Positions 13,730-24,200 of a stretch of DNA of 64,000 bases are shown here, piece by piece; within the stretch, counting starts at the first letter, position 1; each line of letters starts with the position of its first letter. This DNA is from Cylicocyclus nassatus (lineage: Eukaryota > Nematoda > Chromadorea > Rhabditida > Strongylidae): contig CATQJL010000001.1 of assembly GCA_958299035.1 (NCBI GenBank), positions 30,726,228-30,790,227 of the forward strand, read 5' to 3'. Below the pieces are notes generated by a model. That model saw only the letters and a list, made by a program, of their open reading frames with translations. It was not told the origin of the DNA and did not search any database. The position numbers and the translations under genes are program-made.

Positions 13730-14545
13730 GTGTCACAGTCCACTTTTCGTTATCGATCGATGTCGATTTTACCGAATTTTTATCGATTTTTTTTGCAGAG
13801 TTCACCTACAGGGCTAGGAGTTGGCACAGGGGGAAGTGAGCATGGGGATTCCGAATACAATATTAGTTTTCAGAATTATCGATTACTTTTATTGATTTTA
13901 TCGATTTTTTGTAAATTTTGACATGCGAGGCTGGGATTTTGCACAGGGGGTAATCGAGCATGCTGATTACGAACACAATATTAGTTTTCAGGATCGTCCA
14001 TTACTTTTATCGATTTTATCGATTTTTTTGTAAAGTTTGACCTGCGGGCTGGGAGTTTGCACAGGGGTAATCGAGCATGCAGATTACGAATACAATATTA
14101 GTTTTCAAAATCGTCCATTACTTTTATCGATTTTATCGATAAAAGTAATGGACGATTTTGAAAACTAATATCACCCTCGTGGGGGTGATCAGCATGCTCG
14201 ATTACCCCCCTGTGCCAACTCCCAGCCCCCTAGCTCAAACTTTGCAAAAAAATCGATAAAATCGATAAAAGTAATGGACGATTTTGAAAACTAATATTGT
14301 ATTCGTAATCTGCATGCTCGATTACCCCTGTGCAAACTCCCAGCCCCGCAGGTCAAACTTTACAAAAAAATCGATAAAATCGATAAAAGTAATGGACGAT
14401 CCTGAAAACTAATATTGTGTTCGTAATCAGCATGCTCGATTACCCCCCTGTGCCAAATCCCAGCCCCGTAGGTGAACTCAGCAAAAAAATCGATAAAAAT
14501 CGATAAAATCGATATCGATCGATGACGAAAAGTAGCCTATGACAC
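13730..14545. repeat. Mirror-arranged tandem array inside the Helitron
   Basis: About three copies of a roughly 120-base unit point one way, then reverse at about 14132 and run back as about three inverse copies. Each unit has a GGGAGTTTGCACAGGGGTAA block, TTACGAATACAATATTAG and an ATCGATTTTATCGAT-rich linker. The array is strongly enriched in ATCGAT. It is non-coding; frames crossing it are artefacts. Confidence 0.8.
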
Positions 14546-14624
14546 GCGCCGGGGCCCGAAGTGTATGTGTGCCAAGTTTGGTCCGGATCGGTTCAGAAAT
14601 GGAATTTTCTATTCGGAACATACG

Positions 14625-14675
14625 TACAGACAGACAGACATACATACAGACATACATACAAACAGACATTCAGCT
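14625..14675. repeat. CAGA/CATA microsatellite near the Helitron 5' end
   Basis: Interrupted tetranucleotide repeats of CAGA and CATA fill this stretch, close to the TC terminus of the minus-strand Helitron. Such a tract just inside the 5' end could be part of the element, not later slippage, since it sits within the inferred boundaries. Confidence 0.7.
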
Positions 14676-16033
14676 TTATATAGAAGGATTGTAGAACTCA
14701 TCGAGGACAATAATTGAGTAGTGGTTACTTCCAAAAAAAAACCTAAGCTTGAATTTTATTTTGCTTCTTTTCAAAAAATAACTTCTAATTCCCTGCTTCA
14801 AACCAAATCTCTTTACATGAAAACCCATTTAAGACATTCCAACAAAGCTATTCTGATGAAACAGATGCTCTTCGCCATACTCCATACATCGGACGTGAGC
14901 TTCTTTGCTGAAAGTGGCTTTTGACAGTGCGTGCACGTGATCCCACGTGCACCTCACCCCTGACTTGCACAGTATTGCATTGTTGTAACTCGGTCAGCAG
15001 TCATTCTGCAAGCCTCCTAGCAGGCTCATTCGAAAGAGCGTGATTTCCTGGACACGATAGTATGCAAAAGAATTGGGTATGAGAAACAGCGGAGAATTGG
15101 CGAATGGGGTGGAAAAACGCAGCGTTAGAGGTGATTGGAGTAGAGGTTCTTATCCACACGAGAACAGTCCCAGAGCTTCGAAATGGATCTATTACAAGAA
15201 AATTGACAGTTTTAAATTTCCAGGATGTAACTTATAGCGAAAAAAGCTCTGTTCAACTTTAGCTGGAAATGCTTAGCATACCACTGAAGCTGCGCTTTTT
15301 CACCTCATCCGCCAAATCTCCGCTGTTACTCATACCCAATACTTTTGCATACCATCGTGTCCAGGAAGTCACGCTCTTTCGAATGAGCCTACTAGAAGGC
15401 TCGCAGAATGACTGCTGACCGAGCTACAACCCTGCAATGTGGTGCAAATCAGGGGTGAGATGCAGGTGCGATCATGTGCACGTACTGTCAAAAGCCATTT
15501 TCAGCAAAGAAACTCACCAGCACACGTCCGATGCATAGAAGATGACAAAGGGCATCTATTTTATCCAAATAGCTTTGCTGAAATGTCTTAAATGGGTTTC
15601 CATATGAGGAAATTTGGTTTGAAGCAGGGAATTGGAAGTCATTTTTTGAAAAGAGAGAAAATAAAATTCAAGCTTGGGTTTTTTTGGAAGTAACACTACT
15701 CGATTATTGTCTTCGATGGAATCTACAATATAGTATATTTACCTGTCCAGAAACCTTCTGTTTTTGCTCCGGGAAAAAACCTAAAGAAAATTTTCGCGTT
15801 CGAAGAATTATTGTCCGCGACACTGTGACGCGTCCATTTTTGAACCTTTTTAAACAAGATTTTTACAATTTTTAGGATGCACGTTTTCCAGAAAGCGCAG
15901 CATGTAGGTTAGAGCTCTTAAAAAGCTCTATCACTCTATGCAACCCAACCATTTTTTTCATCTTTGTTTTTCATCTGAAAATGAGCGATAAAAGAATGAA
16001 AGCTACATGTCCGCAACTTTTTGGCGATCACTG

Positions 16034-17250
16034 TATATGCAAAGTCAAATGTCATTGCGACGGTACGGCTTATTGTCAGTGTCCCGAAGACTCTTTACCA
16101 TCAGTCCGTAATACGTGCTAAATGTCATCTATTTCTCGCGAACTTCAGGATTAAACAAGTTGAACTTTCATCAACCAACGACGGAAAGTTCGTTATAACA
16201 TCAGAAACCAGGCCATTGACAAACATCCACAAACTAACGATCAAGAAGAGCAACACACAGGCAAGAATACACTGTTGACCGCGCACCAAACAAAAATGGA
16301 CGGTAACCAGCGGCATTCCAAAATGCACTTTGCGAAAAATGTGAAGTAGGATTTCAGAATGAAAGAAAAAAACTCCAAGGATTACTTTATTATATATAAT
16401 CAACAAAAATGATGAGTTGAATTTACGAACAAACCCTTCTTTCAAAAACAAGTGATTGGCTGAATTATCTATCCCCGATTTTAAACGCCAGCCCTACCCA
16501 AAACAATCAGAGAATAGCAACCGCTCTCACTCGCGATATATAGCCTGGACTTACCTAGCAGGCCCTACGTAACCATGCTCATAAATTATTACTCTGCGCA
16601 ATGTTAGTAAACGGCCTCATACAAGTTTTCTTGTAGGACGCGATAATGAAAACGATTAAGGGTACGAAACTAAAAAGGATAAAGAAACTCATGTGCACTG
16701 CACAATTCAACAAAATTCCAAACTAGTCGTCGAATCCGGTTATATGCGACGTACGTAGAAGATTCTGACCGCCTTTTCCTCACCTATATCGACAGTGTGA
16801 GCCAGCACAATCGAACATAACGAAAAGGCGTGAAAGCGCTTAAGGCGAAGTTCAAGGTATCATCGACTTCTCGGAGTAGATGGAGCGTGTCATTGCGGAC
16901 TCGATAAGTCGATGACCTATCCTGTCTCACAGCCTTAGCATTGCTGCCAAGTCCACAAGGTCCGCGATCTCCGCCCCGTTTCAGTCTACCCTGGAGAAAC
17001 GACGATACACATATCACTGAACACTGCAGGTAGCGGCACTTGCGATAGCTACTCCGATTTCGCAACTCATCGCCGGCCCAATCAGCATCCTACACCACCT
17101 TCTCACGTCAAGAAATCGCCCTTCAGTTGCTTTTCCGTGCGGTCTACCTATTTTCTCTCTACATCTCCTCGGCACCGCGCTTCACGACTAGCTACCCCGA
17201 CAAGGTGTACACTTACCCCAACTATTTAGGATAAGCGTTTCGTTTTGCAC
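16034..17250. other. Unassigned; short cysteine-rich coding remnant at about 16035-16123
   Basis: Directly after the foldback, a plus-strand frame carries a dense cysteine pattern (C-x3-C-x-C-x5-C-x-C, then CPED) and ends in a stop about 90 bases on. The spacing recalls the Cys-rich stem of glycoprotein-like Env domains carried by some nematode LTR retroelements, but the piece is too short to assign. The rest, including open frames at 16125-16451 and 16784-17065, shows nothing recognisable. Confidence 0.25.
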
Positions 17251-17565
17251 CAGTGGCGGTCCGAGCCCCCCCCCCGAGAATGGGTCGCGAAATTTTTGAA
17301 AATTACCTATATGGGTTACAAAAATGTGCAAACGACTTGTTTATTTTTGTAAATAATTAAAATAAATTCTAAAATTTTTTAAATTTCAAACTAGCCTTAT
17401 AAAAAATTTTTTTCGGGGGCGTGGCTAACGCCACTCCCCCTTTTTCCAGATTTCAGGGGTTGGGGACCCGCAAAAATTTTGAGAAGCACCCCAAAAAATT
17501 TTCGGACCTTCATTTGAAAAAAAACTTTGTCCCCCCCCCGGTCCGAAATCCTAGGACCGCCACTG
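17251..17565. mobile_element. hAT-type MITE
   Basis: The termini are CAGTGGCGGTCCGAG at the left and its inverse ...GGACCGCCACTG at the right, typical of hAT elements. The 8-base flanks TTTTGCAC (17243-17250) and GTTTGCAC (17566-17573) match at seven of eight positions, as expected for a hAT target duplication. The interior is AT-rich with C and G runs and a GGCTAACGCCAC block also found in two older relatives at 29.4-29.8 and 61.6-61.9 kb. Confidence 0.85.
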
Positions 17566-17668
17566 GTTTGCACATAGTGTCTTTTCATCTCGCGATTAAC
17601 AACCAACATGTATTTTCAAACAAAAGCGGTTACAGATTTGAAACGCTGTTATAACGCGACCCTTCATC

Positions 17669-20283
17669 ATGGGTGCCAGGACTGGAGTCACCGAAAGCCA
17701 AATGCTGGACGATGTTGGAGCAAATGGCGCTGCTTCTGGACTGCACAACGGCAAAATCAAGGCATGTTCTGCACAGATAGTAAAAACTGGAAAAATTATT
17801 ACTTCGGCAGCTGCCTCTACTCTTTAGAGTCTCAGCACTCTCATTAGGCGATACAACATCAGGTGAGCGCTTTTAGCTTCATTCACATATTGGAGGTGGA
17901 AGCCGTCTCCTGACGAAAGCTGGACTTGAGATCGAGCGTTTGATTATACGACAATCTTCCATCTTCTTTTTTCGCTGATGCGTAGTTCCGTTTATAGAGT
18001 GTCTACGATTGTCTATTGTGATGGTACACACATTTATTGTAGGTACAGCTGCTAAATTGGATTACAAGTTCTGGACTCACAAGGGAGGTGCGATTAGTCG
18101 AAGTGGCCTTTCCAAAGTGAGTCTTATATCACTTTGAAGAGCATCAAACGATGGTTCCACATGTGATTTCACTATCTACCAAGCGCCTCTGCACGCCGAG
18201 TTGTGAATATATTCTTGTTGCGAAAAATGATCGCATAATTTATCTAATCATATTAGTTCCATGAGAAAAGGCCACTTCGACCAAACGGACCTCCCTCGTC
18301 ACAGGATATTAGGTTGGCCCGAAAGTTCTTTCGCAGCACATTCAAAAATTCATAACTTTTAGTCTTTTCAACTAATTTGAGTGTTTTCTTTTTTATCTGA
18401 AGGAGCAAGTCATTTTCTTCATAGTGGTGCTTTAACGGCTTTCTGCTGAGCATATGCTGCATGGATATAAGCGGTGGAAGAAAATTACTCAAATTTTGAA
18501 TATTCTGTGTAGGGTCATAAAAAATCTGAAATTTACAGTAAAGTCGGAGCAGTCAGTGTTATAGGTTCTTTCGCCAGCTCTTTCTAAATGTGCAAAGTTT
18601 GCGCTGATTGAGCGTCTCTATGAAAAGTTATGATTTTCAAGCTAACAATACAAAAGGGCGAATTTGATTTTGGCATTTTCCAAAAATCATCACTTTCATA
18701 AAAACGCTCAGTCACCACAATCTAAATCAAATATTCTCACTGTTTCACTGTAGTGGTACTACAACGAGTCTGCGCTTGCTGTCCATTCCTCCATCCTTAG
18801 CGCGAAGCGAGAGAAGTATCGAATGTCTGCGATACCCAAATGTTGTCTCCGATTCAGGTATTACGGAGAGTCGTTCTTCACGGTTTCTACGGACATAAAA
18901 ACCATATAAACCATCATGTAAATAATCGGCAGCTGCCTGATGCACATCAGCTGAGCTGAAACACTTTAAATTCTATAGAAAACGCGGTACTTGAGCTCTG
19001 CTTGGGCAGTGCTCATCGACTACGCTTAGGTAGTCTAGCGTTAATCATTAGGTATCTATCGCGCTATTTCCATTCCGACTCATCTCTTTTTAGGGTGGGG
19101 GGAGGGAAGGGTGGTAAGTTCCTAACATTCAAGAAATTATTGCATCAAGTTCACCTGAGAGTGGAAATTCATGCACTTGCAACGGTTTAGTCACAACTTT
19201 GCTAGATTATGAAAAAGACATTATAGCAAGAAGATCAAACTCCCAACGAAAAAGAATTTGAAGATCAAAATATCCGGAGACTGGATGCGGTTGCAACAGT
19301 TTTCATAAATTCCTAAGATGTGCTATGTTTCAGATTTCATAGGTAGATGTAATTCAAATTTGCTGAATAAGGTCTCGATGACACCAGAATATGTCAAAAT
19401 GAGTTCTAGTGGAGCTATGAGGTTCTAACGACTGCTTCATAAAACCCATCCCAAAAGTAAGTACACATTTTTCGATCGTTAATAATTCTCTTTCCACTGC
19501 GTCTCTTCCTTAGCTCTACGCACTATTCAGTAGAGAAGGCTTCAGGTTAGATTAGCAGTAGAGAAGGAATCAGCCTTAGCCCTTCATTATTCTAGGATTA
19601 CGGTAGCGTTCCAGCATACAGTAGCGTAGTGATATAGGTCGTAACAAAAAATTCCAAAAAAAAATCTGGAAAGCTGTGAAGCAGTATTTTCAGACATTTC
19701 ATCAAACAATTATATATGAGTTTTTAAGAATTTAAATGGTCCAATTAGCATTTTTGAAAACACTGAAGAAAGTGTCGTTGCGATTTATCAGTCATAACTC
19801 ATGAAAAGAGCTTTACGGTAAAGTGCGAACTCTATATAAATAATCTACTGCTCAGCTTAGCCTAATTATATAGTTTTCGGCCCGTTGAGTATCTATTCTG
19901 GGGAAGTCTGTACCACTGACTCAATGGGAAGAGAGTTATTATCGTTCAAAAAGTTTACTTCTATTGAGACACCCTGTATAGTGCTTATCCATTAAATTAG
20001 TGAGTGATGAAGAAATTTTTTGAATTTGCAGGTGGTCAAAGCGATCAAACATCATAATTTGGCCTCTCTTTCACTTTCCGGTACAGCTTCGGATGCTCTA
20101 CTCTCAATTTATGATCAGCAATACTACCTGGCGCGCTTTCTCATAAAGACATATTATGGAATGGCCGCAAAACATCTTACCTATAAACCTTATACATCAG
20201 CTTCGAGCAGAATGCTACAGAAAATGGAGGCCGAACAGCAGGGGAGGGACTGGGATCGAAATGCAAAAATTCAAAAATCCTGA
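17669..20283 (+). CDS. Unrecognised gene; confident terminal exon at 20032-20283, possible earlier exons upstream
   Basis: The firm part is a plus-strand exon at 20032-20283. It follows a clean TGAATTTGCAG acceptor, is open in one frame for 84 codons and ends in TGA. It encodes a polar helical C-terminus with DALLSIYDQQYYLARFLI and MLQKMEAEQQGRDW. A poly(A) signal follows at 20350-20355. Two possible upstream exons are 17669-17779, beginning ATG and encoding MGARTGVTESQMLDDVG, and 18043-18116, encoding AKLDYKFWTHKGG with an AAA|GTGAGT donor. Their phases do not join cleanly (the first ends in phase 0 and the second needs one extra base), so a further exon is missing or one is wrong. The family is not recognised. 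Confidence 0.4.
18079..18297. repeat. Inverted repeat pair with ends of about 33 bases
   Basis: AAGGGAGGTGCGATTAGTCG then AAGTGGCCTTT at about 18081-18111 is matched in inverse at about 18264-18297 (AAAGGCCACTTCGACCAAAC then GGACCTCCCTCG). A single related end (AAAAGGCCACTTCAACTAAA) occurs near 21000-21020. It looks like a small MITE, although its left end overlaps a possible exon (18043-18116). Confidence 0.6.
18309..18700. mobile_element. Single mariner-type terminus (5' end only)
   Basis: TA at 18307-18308 is followed by TTAGGTTGGCCCGAAAGTTC, a standard mariner terminal repeat. No matching inverse end was found downstream, so this is a truncated copy; the right boundary given is arbitrary. 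Another lone terminus, CACCCTGTATA near 19970-19980, resembles the right end of a TACAGGGTG-type element. The rest of 18.7-20.0 kb shows nothing else. Confidence 0.5.
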
Positions 20284-20295
20284 TGTGTAAGAGTG

Positions 20296-20353
20296 TCAAG
20301 TGAACAAAACCTAAGAAGGGAATATCAAGTGAACAAAACCTAAGAAGGGAATA
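20296..20353. repeat. Exact 29-base tandem duplication next to a poly(A) signal
   Basis: A 29-base unit starting TCAAGTGAACAAAACCTAAG is present twice head to tail. The second copy runs into the AATAAA at 20350-20355, which ends the unrecognised gene at 20032-20283. Confidence 0.85.
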
Positions 20354-21242
20354 AAGTTTTAATCTAGCAGTAATTGCTAGGAAAACGGATGCATTAGGTA
20401 TGGCTATTTTTGTCCTACTTGTACATTCAACTACCTGCTCCAATAAGCGGGGTGTACAGTTCATGTTAATCACGTGCTCCCTTTTCCGTAAGCGCAGTGA
20501 GTTTCGCGCCACGTTCGCGCGCGTATGGCTCTGGCATTCAAATTGGCCTTATCGATTGGCGGTCCGCGCGCAGGGCCCTTGCGTTGCGCATGCGTAGGTC
20601 CCATGCGAAAGGGAGTACATAATTGACATCGACTGTAGGCCCTTTTGAACCCGTCGCGCGCGATGCCCGTTTCGCGAGGTGCGGCCCCGCTGGCAAAGCT
20701 AACAAGTCGCATTCACAGTCAACGGGGAAAATTTTTAGTCAGAAGTATGCAGTATACCTGTGCAAAAACCTATCATCATGTTGGACACGAAAAATGTACA
20801 AAAATGATGCTCCGTCCTACTCAAAGCCTTGTCAATGGCAGTGGACATGTTGACCAATCAGAGGTACGCCGTGATAGCGAGCGGTTCAAAAGGGTCGTTT
20901 CCCCAATAAGCGCTCATAACTCCTCGTCGTTAAACGTTCTGCGGATAGGGAAGGCATTGGAATCAGCATTATGCCCTTCAATACGGTAAACATCCCATCT
21001 AAAAAGGCCACTTCAACTAAACATGCATTCCTTGTAAGTAGCAATGGAAGATAACATAAGTAATGCATATTAGAGACAAGATACCTGACTCTTTACTAGG
21101 TTAGGTTGTGGTGTTAGGAGGTAACCTACCAATTCTAACCCATGCCTGCTAACAGTCTGCGCCAAAGATTTTTCACATCTGTTCCGTGTCGAGCTGTATC
21201 TCCGCACATCACACACTGTCTTTTCACCAACCGTATAAACAT
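20354..21242. other. Intergenic stretch before the BPI gene, GC-rich at 20.47-20.72 kb
   Basis: The stretch 20470-20720 is markedly GC-rich, with GCGCGC and GCATGCGCA runs, and gives overlapping open frames on both strands without motifs. A lone MITE-like end lies near 21000-21020. The promoter of the downstream gene should lie in the last few hundred bases, but no core element stands out. Confidence 0.3.
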
Positions 21243-24200
21243 ATGGCTGGCATTTTCTGTCAGCAGTCAGTCATGTCAGTCTGGGTCGCGCTTCTACTAT
21301 TCTATCAATATTCACAGATTTCATACGCTCAGTCAGAAGATCCAAGAAACGCTGGAATCTATATTCGAATCAACCAAAATGCCGTGGATTACCTATCGGG
21401 TAGCTTTTTTTCATTCCATCTCGAGATAGCGCAAATAATCTGATTTTTTTAGATCTTGCCAGTGATGCATTCCCTCAAATCTTGAATAATATGCATATAC
21501 CCGACATCAAAATCAGCGCCGCTGAAATTACAAAAATCCACATCAACAGAGTCGAAAGACCGGAGATTGACGCAAAATTCATTGCCAATAAGGGTAGGCT
21601 GTACAAAAATTGATAAGTAGTAAGTAATAAGTAGTATAGTAATAAGTACTGTGATTTGCTCAGGAGTACAGGCAAATGTTAGCCTACCTTTTCTACGAAC
21701 CAGTGCTGACTGTACCGTGAACGCATTTTTTCCAATTGATGGTGAGTGGTCTATGCTCTCATTGACCTTGATTTTTTTTGAAAAAAAACTTTATCTGGGA
21801 TGTAAATGATCTGCTTTCATACCAATCTCTGTCCAGCAACAACTCTTATGATCTTGGATTGACCTTTCATGGTTTTCTACATGTACGCTTATGAAATGCT
21901 TTGGGTTAACAAAAACATTTTAACTTTCCCAAATGCTGGTTTTTCTGTTCTCAAGGAGCGATATACATCAAGATCTACAGTAATGTTACAAAAAATCAAA
22001 TATCTTTTGCCAAGGTACCGATCCCCCCCCCTTCCGCTTGCGTTAGCTCTCGTGCTAAAATGATGATAATGCGAGGTGAAAATATGTCATTTGTAATGCT
22101 TCATCGCTTTTAACAGCGGTAGAAGTGGAGCTTTTTTTCTACGTTGCGTCCAACTTTGTTTGAAAAAAAAACTTTTCACATTATGGCCTCTACAGTGGGC
22201 AAAGAATTATGAATCCGGCAAATTTGTAGCGCATGATGTTCTATGCGGGACCACCCGCATAGAACATCATGCGCTTGCAAAATTCCTCTAACCTATCTGA
22301 GCTCGGGACAGTTTTGTAACTTATTTTAGAAGGGGTCCTTTGCTCCTTAATTTGAGCTTGACTCTTTGATTTTCTACCACCTAGGTTAGCTAAAGATATG
22401 AGCTAATTTGACAACACTAGTAAAATAGTACGGCTGTCCAATAAGTTCGCGGTGTTGCAATTTTCTTTCTCGTCGAGTGAAAATTTTGAGAGGAAACATG
22501 GCTTCGGACGTTGACGTAAAAACCTCGGACATTTGCTAATAAAAGAGAGGAAATGAAGGTTTTTTGTAGTAAAACATGATTTTCATATTTGTTGTATAGT
22601 CTCTAGCGAAATTGAAACTTTGCAAAAATAGCATTAAGTTTGTTTATGAACTTAAATCACTAAAAACTACTCAGCTCCATTTTCAAGCTTTAAAGCCGCT
22701 AAATTTAACTTCTGCCGTCTTCTAATTCCTAGCATCCCATATCACAGCGTCAGAAATTCGTCAGAACGATAATGTACGAATTTTCACATCTGGGGGAAAA
22801 TGCAGGTCATTGTTTTGAGCTTTGGAATCTCTCAGTTACCTGACCTGGCAGAAACTCACGAATATCAATTTTAAAGTGTACATGTGTCTCATCACGATTA
22901 CCTATATTGCTATATGTTGCTCCAGAATTTCGTGAAAATGTTTGTGCACTCACTTGGTTAGGATACTGAGGCTGATGTCTGCCACACACATAATTCGTTT
23001 ACAACCCGTTCATAAATAATATACAAAAAGGTCACTGGCTCACTCATCCTTGGGAACTCGGTGTCTTTCACTGTTCCGAAACTGCGAATATTACGTCGTA
23101 AAGAAAAGGTTAATGATGCTAGAGATGGAATCGAAACTGCACTCCTCAAAGACAATGCCATTTCTCTCGTTAAGGAAGCTTCATTGTCGAGCTGCATAAC
23201 TTCACCATCGACTTGGAACTGCACTTCACAAGAAATGAAACACTTGGAACAAATGTGATAGAGGTACAAATTCTAACACAACTAGTGAACCAGTAATCTA
23301 AAGGTGCTATTTGGATTCCCGCTATTTGCAATTTTTTGAATTGAGTTAACTATTCTTTATATATTAGATCTTTATATATTAAATTTTAGGTTCCTCACTG
23401 TGAAACAACACATTCTGATGTCAAGATATTGCTCGAAGAAGATTCCCTCTTAGTTCTTATCCATGGCATGCTGCAAACTGCTGTGAGTTTTCCCAACATG
23501 ACCGCTAAATGGGATGATCTCATACAGTGTCATAGTTTTGCGTAAACGTAGAGTATAACATTATTAAATGTTGATCTCCTCCCTTGATATCATTCTGCAT
23601 CCAGTTGACCAATCAGAGTTCTGTATGCTGATAAAGGTACGGTTTGGGCTAGGAATGAGTTAAGTGAGATTGCGGAATTGCGCTGGAATGAAGCAGTGGC
23701 GCCAAAATTTTTAGGTCTAGGTTGTGCCAGAATTTTCCCAAAAATAGAAGTGGCATCAGTCCATTTTTCTTAAAATATTTCTCAAATTTTTAGCGAGCCT
23801 GTGTGTCTACAGAGGTACATATTTGGAAAAAAATGCTGCGAGTGAAATCAAGATGACTATTTTGGAGTATTACTGTTAGAATTCTACACCGCCAGTGGTA
23901 GACGATAATTTTAACAAAATTTTTGAAAAAAATTTTCTAAAAATTTTTAAGCTGATAACCCATATGAAGCTCCAAACTTGCTGCTACCAACGCGCTTAGT
24001 AATACATTCATAATCGAGCTTCATTGTAGGTTAAAAATGTCAGTTTTTGACTGGATAGGATTGTGTGATAAAAACTCGGGATTGGAAAACGGATTCGTAA
24101 TGGCGATATAGCACTTCCACAATTCTATGAAAGAATGATTGTTGCCAAACCTTCCTATCTTAATTAATAGATACCTTATTTCTATCTATCATAACAAGAC

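Larger units (their letters stand above)
13661..14688 (-). mobile_element. Non-autonomous Helitron nested in the foldback element
   Basis: On the minus strand the insert begins TCCTTCTATATAAAGCTGAA and ends GGGTAAGCCAGCTAG, the TC...CTRR termini of Helitrons. A small CGGC-GGA-GCCG hairpin sits about 12 bases before the CTAG end. It lies between A (13660) and T (14689), the standard Helitron target. The intact right arm of the host foldback gives the empty site ATATACTATATTGTAG, confirming both boundaries with no target duplication. There is no Rep/helicase coding, so the copy depended on another element. Confidence 0.85.
13374..16033. mobile_element. Tc1-like long foldback element, 2.66 kb, interrupted by a Helitron
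   Basis: Both ends read inward as CAGTGAYCGCCAARAAGTTG, resembling Tc1-family termini, and TA flanks them (13372-13373 and 16034-16035). The left arm (13374-13660, continuing at 14689 to about 15120) matches the right arm (about 15290-16033) almost throughout, including TGTCAAAAGCCA and CGATTATTGTC blocks. The uninterrupted element would be about 1.63 kb and nearly all palindrome. The left arm is split by a nested insertion at 13661-14688. No transposase was found. Confidence 0.85.

Noticed and set aside
22733..22805. Possible plus-strand BPI exon (SHITASEIRQNDNVRIF)
   Set aside because: It fits the phase after exon 3 but leaves phase 2, which does not match the next exon. Joining exon 3 directly to 23175-23263 restores phase and BPI-like sequence.
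22958..23269. 103-codon minus-strand frame over BPI exon 4
   Set aside because: Antisense shadow of the real plus-strand exon 23175-23263.
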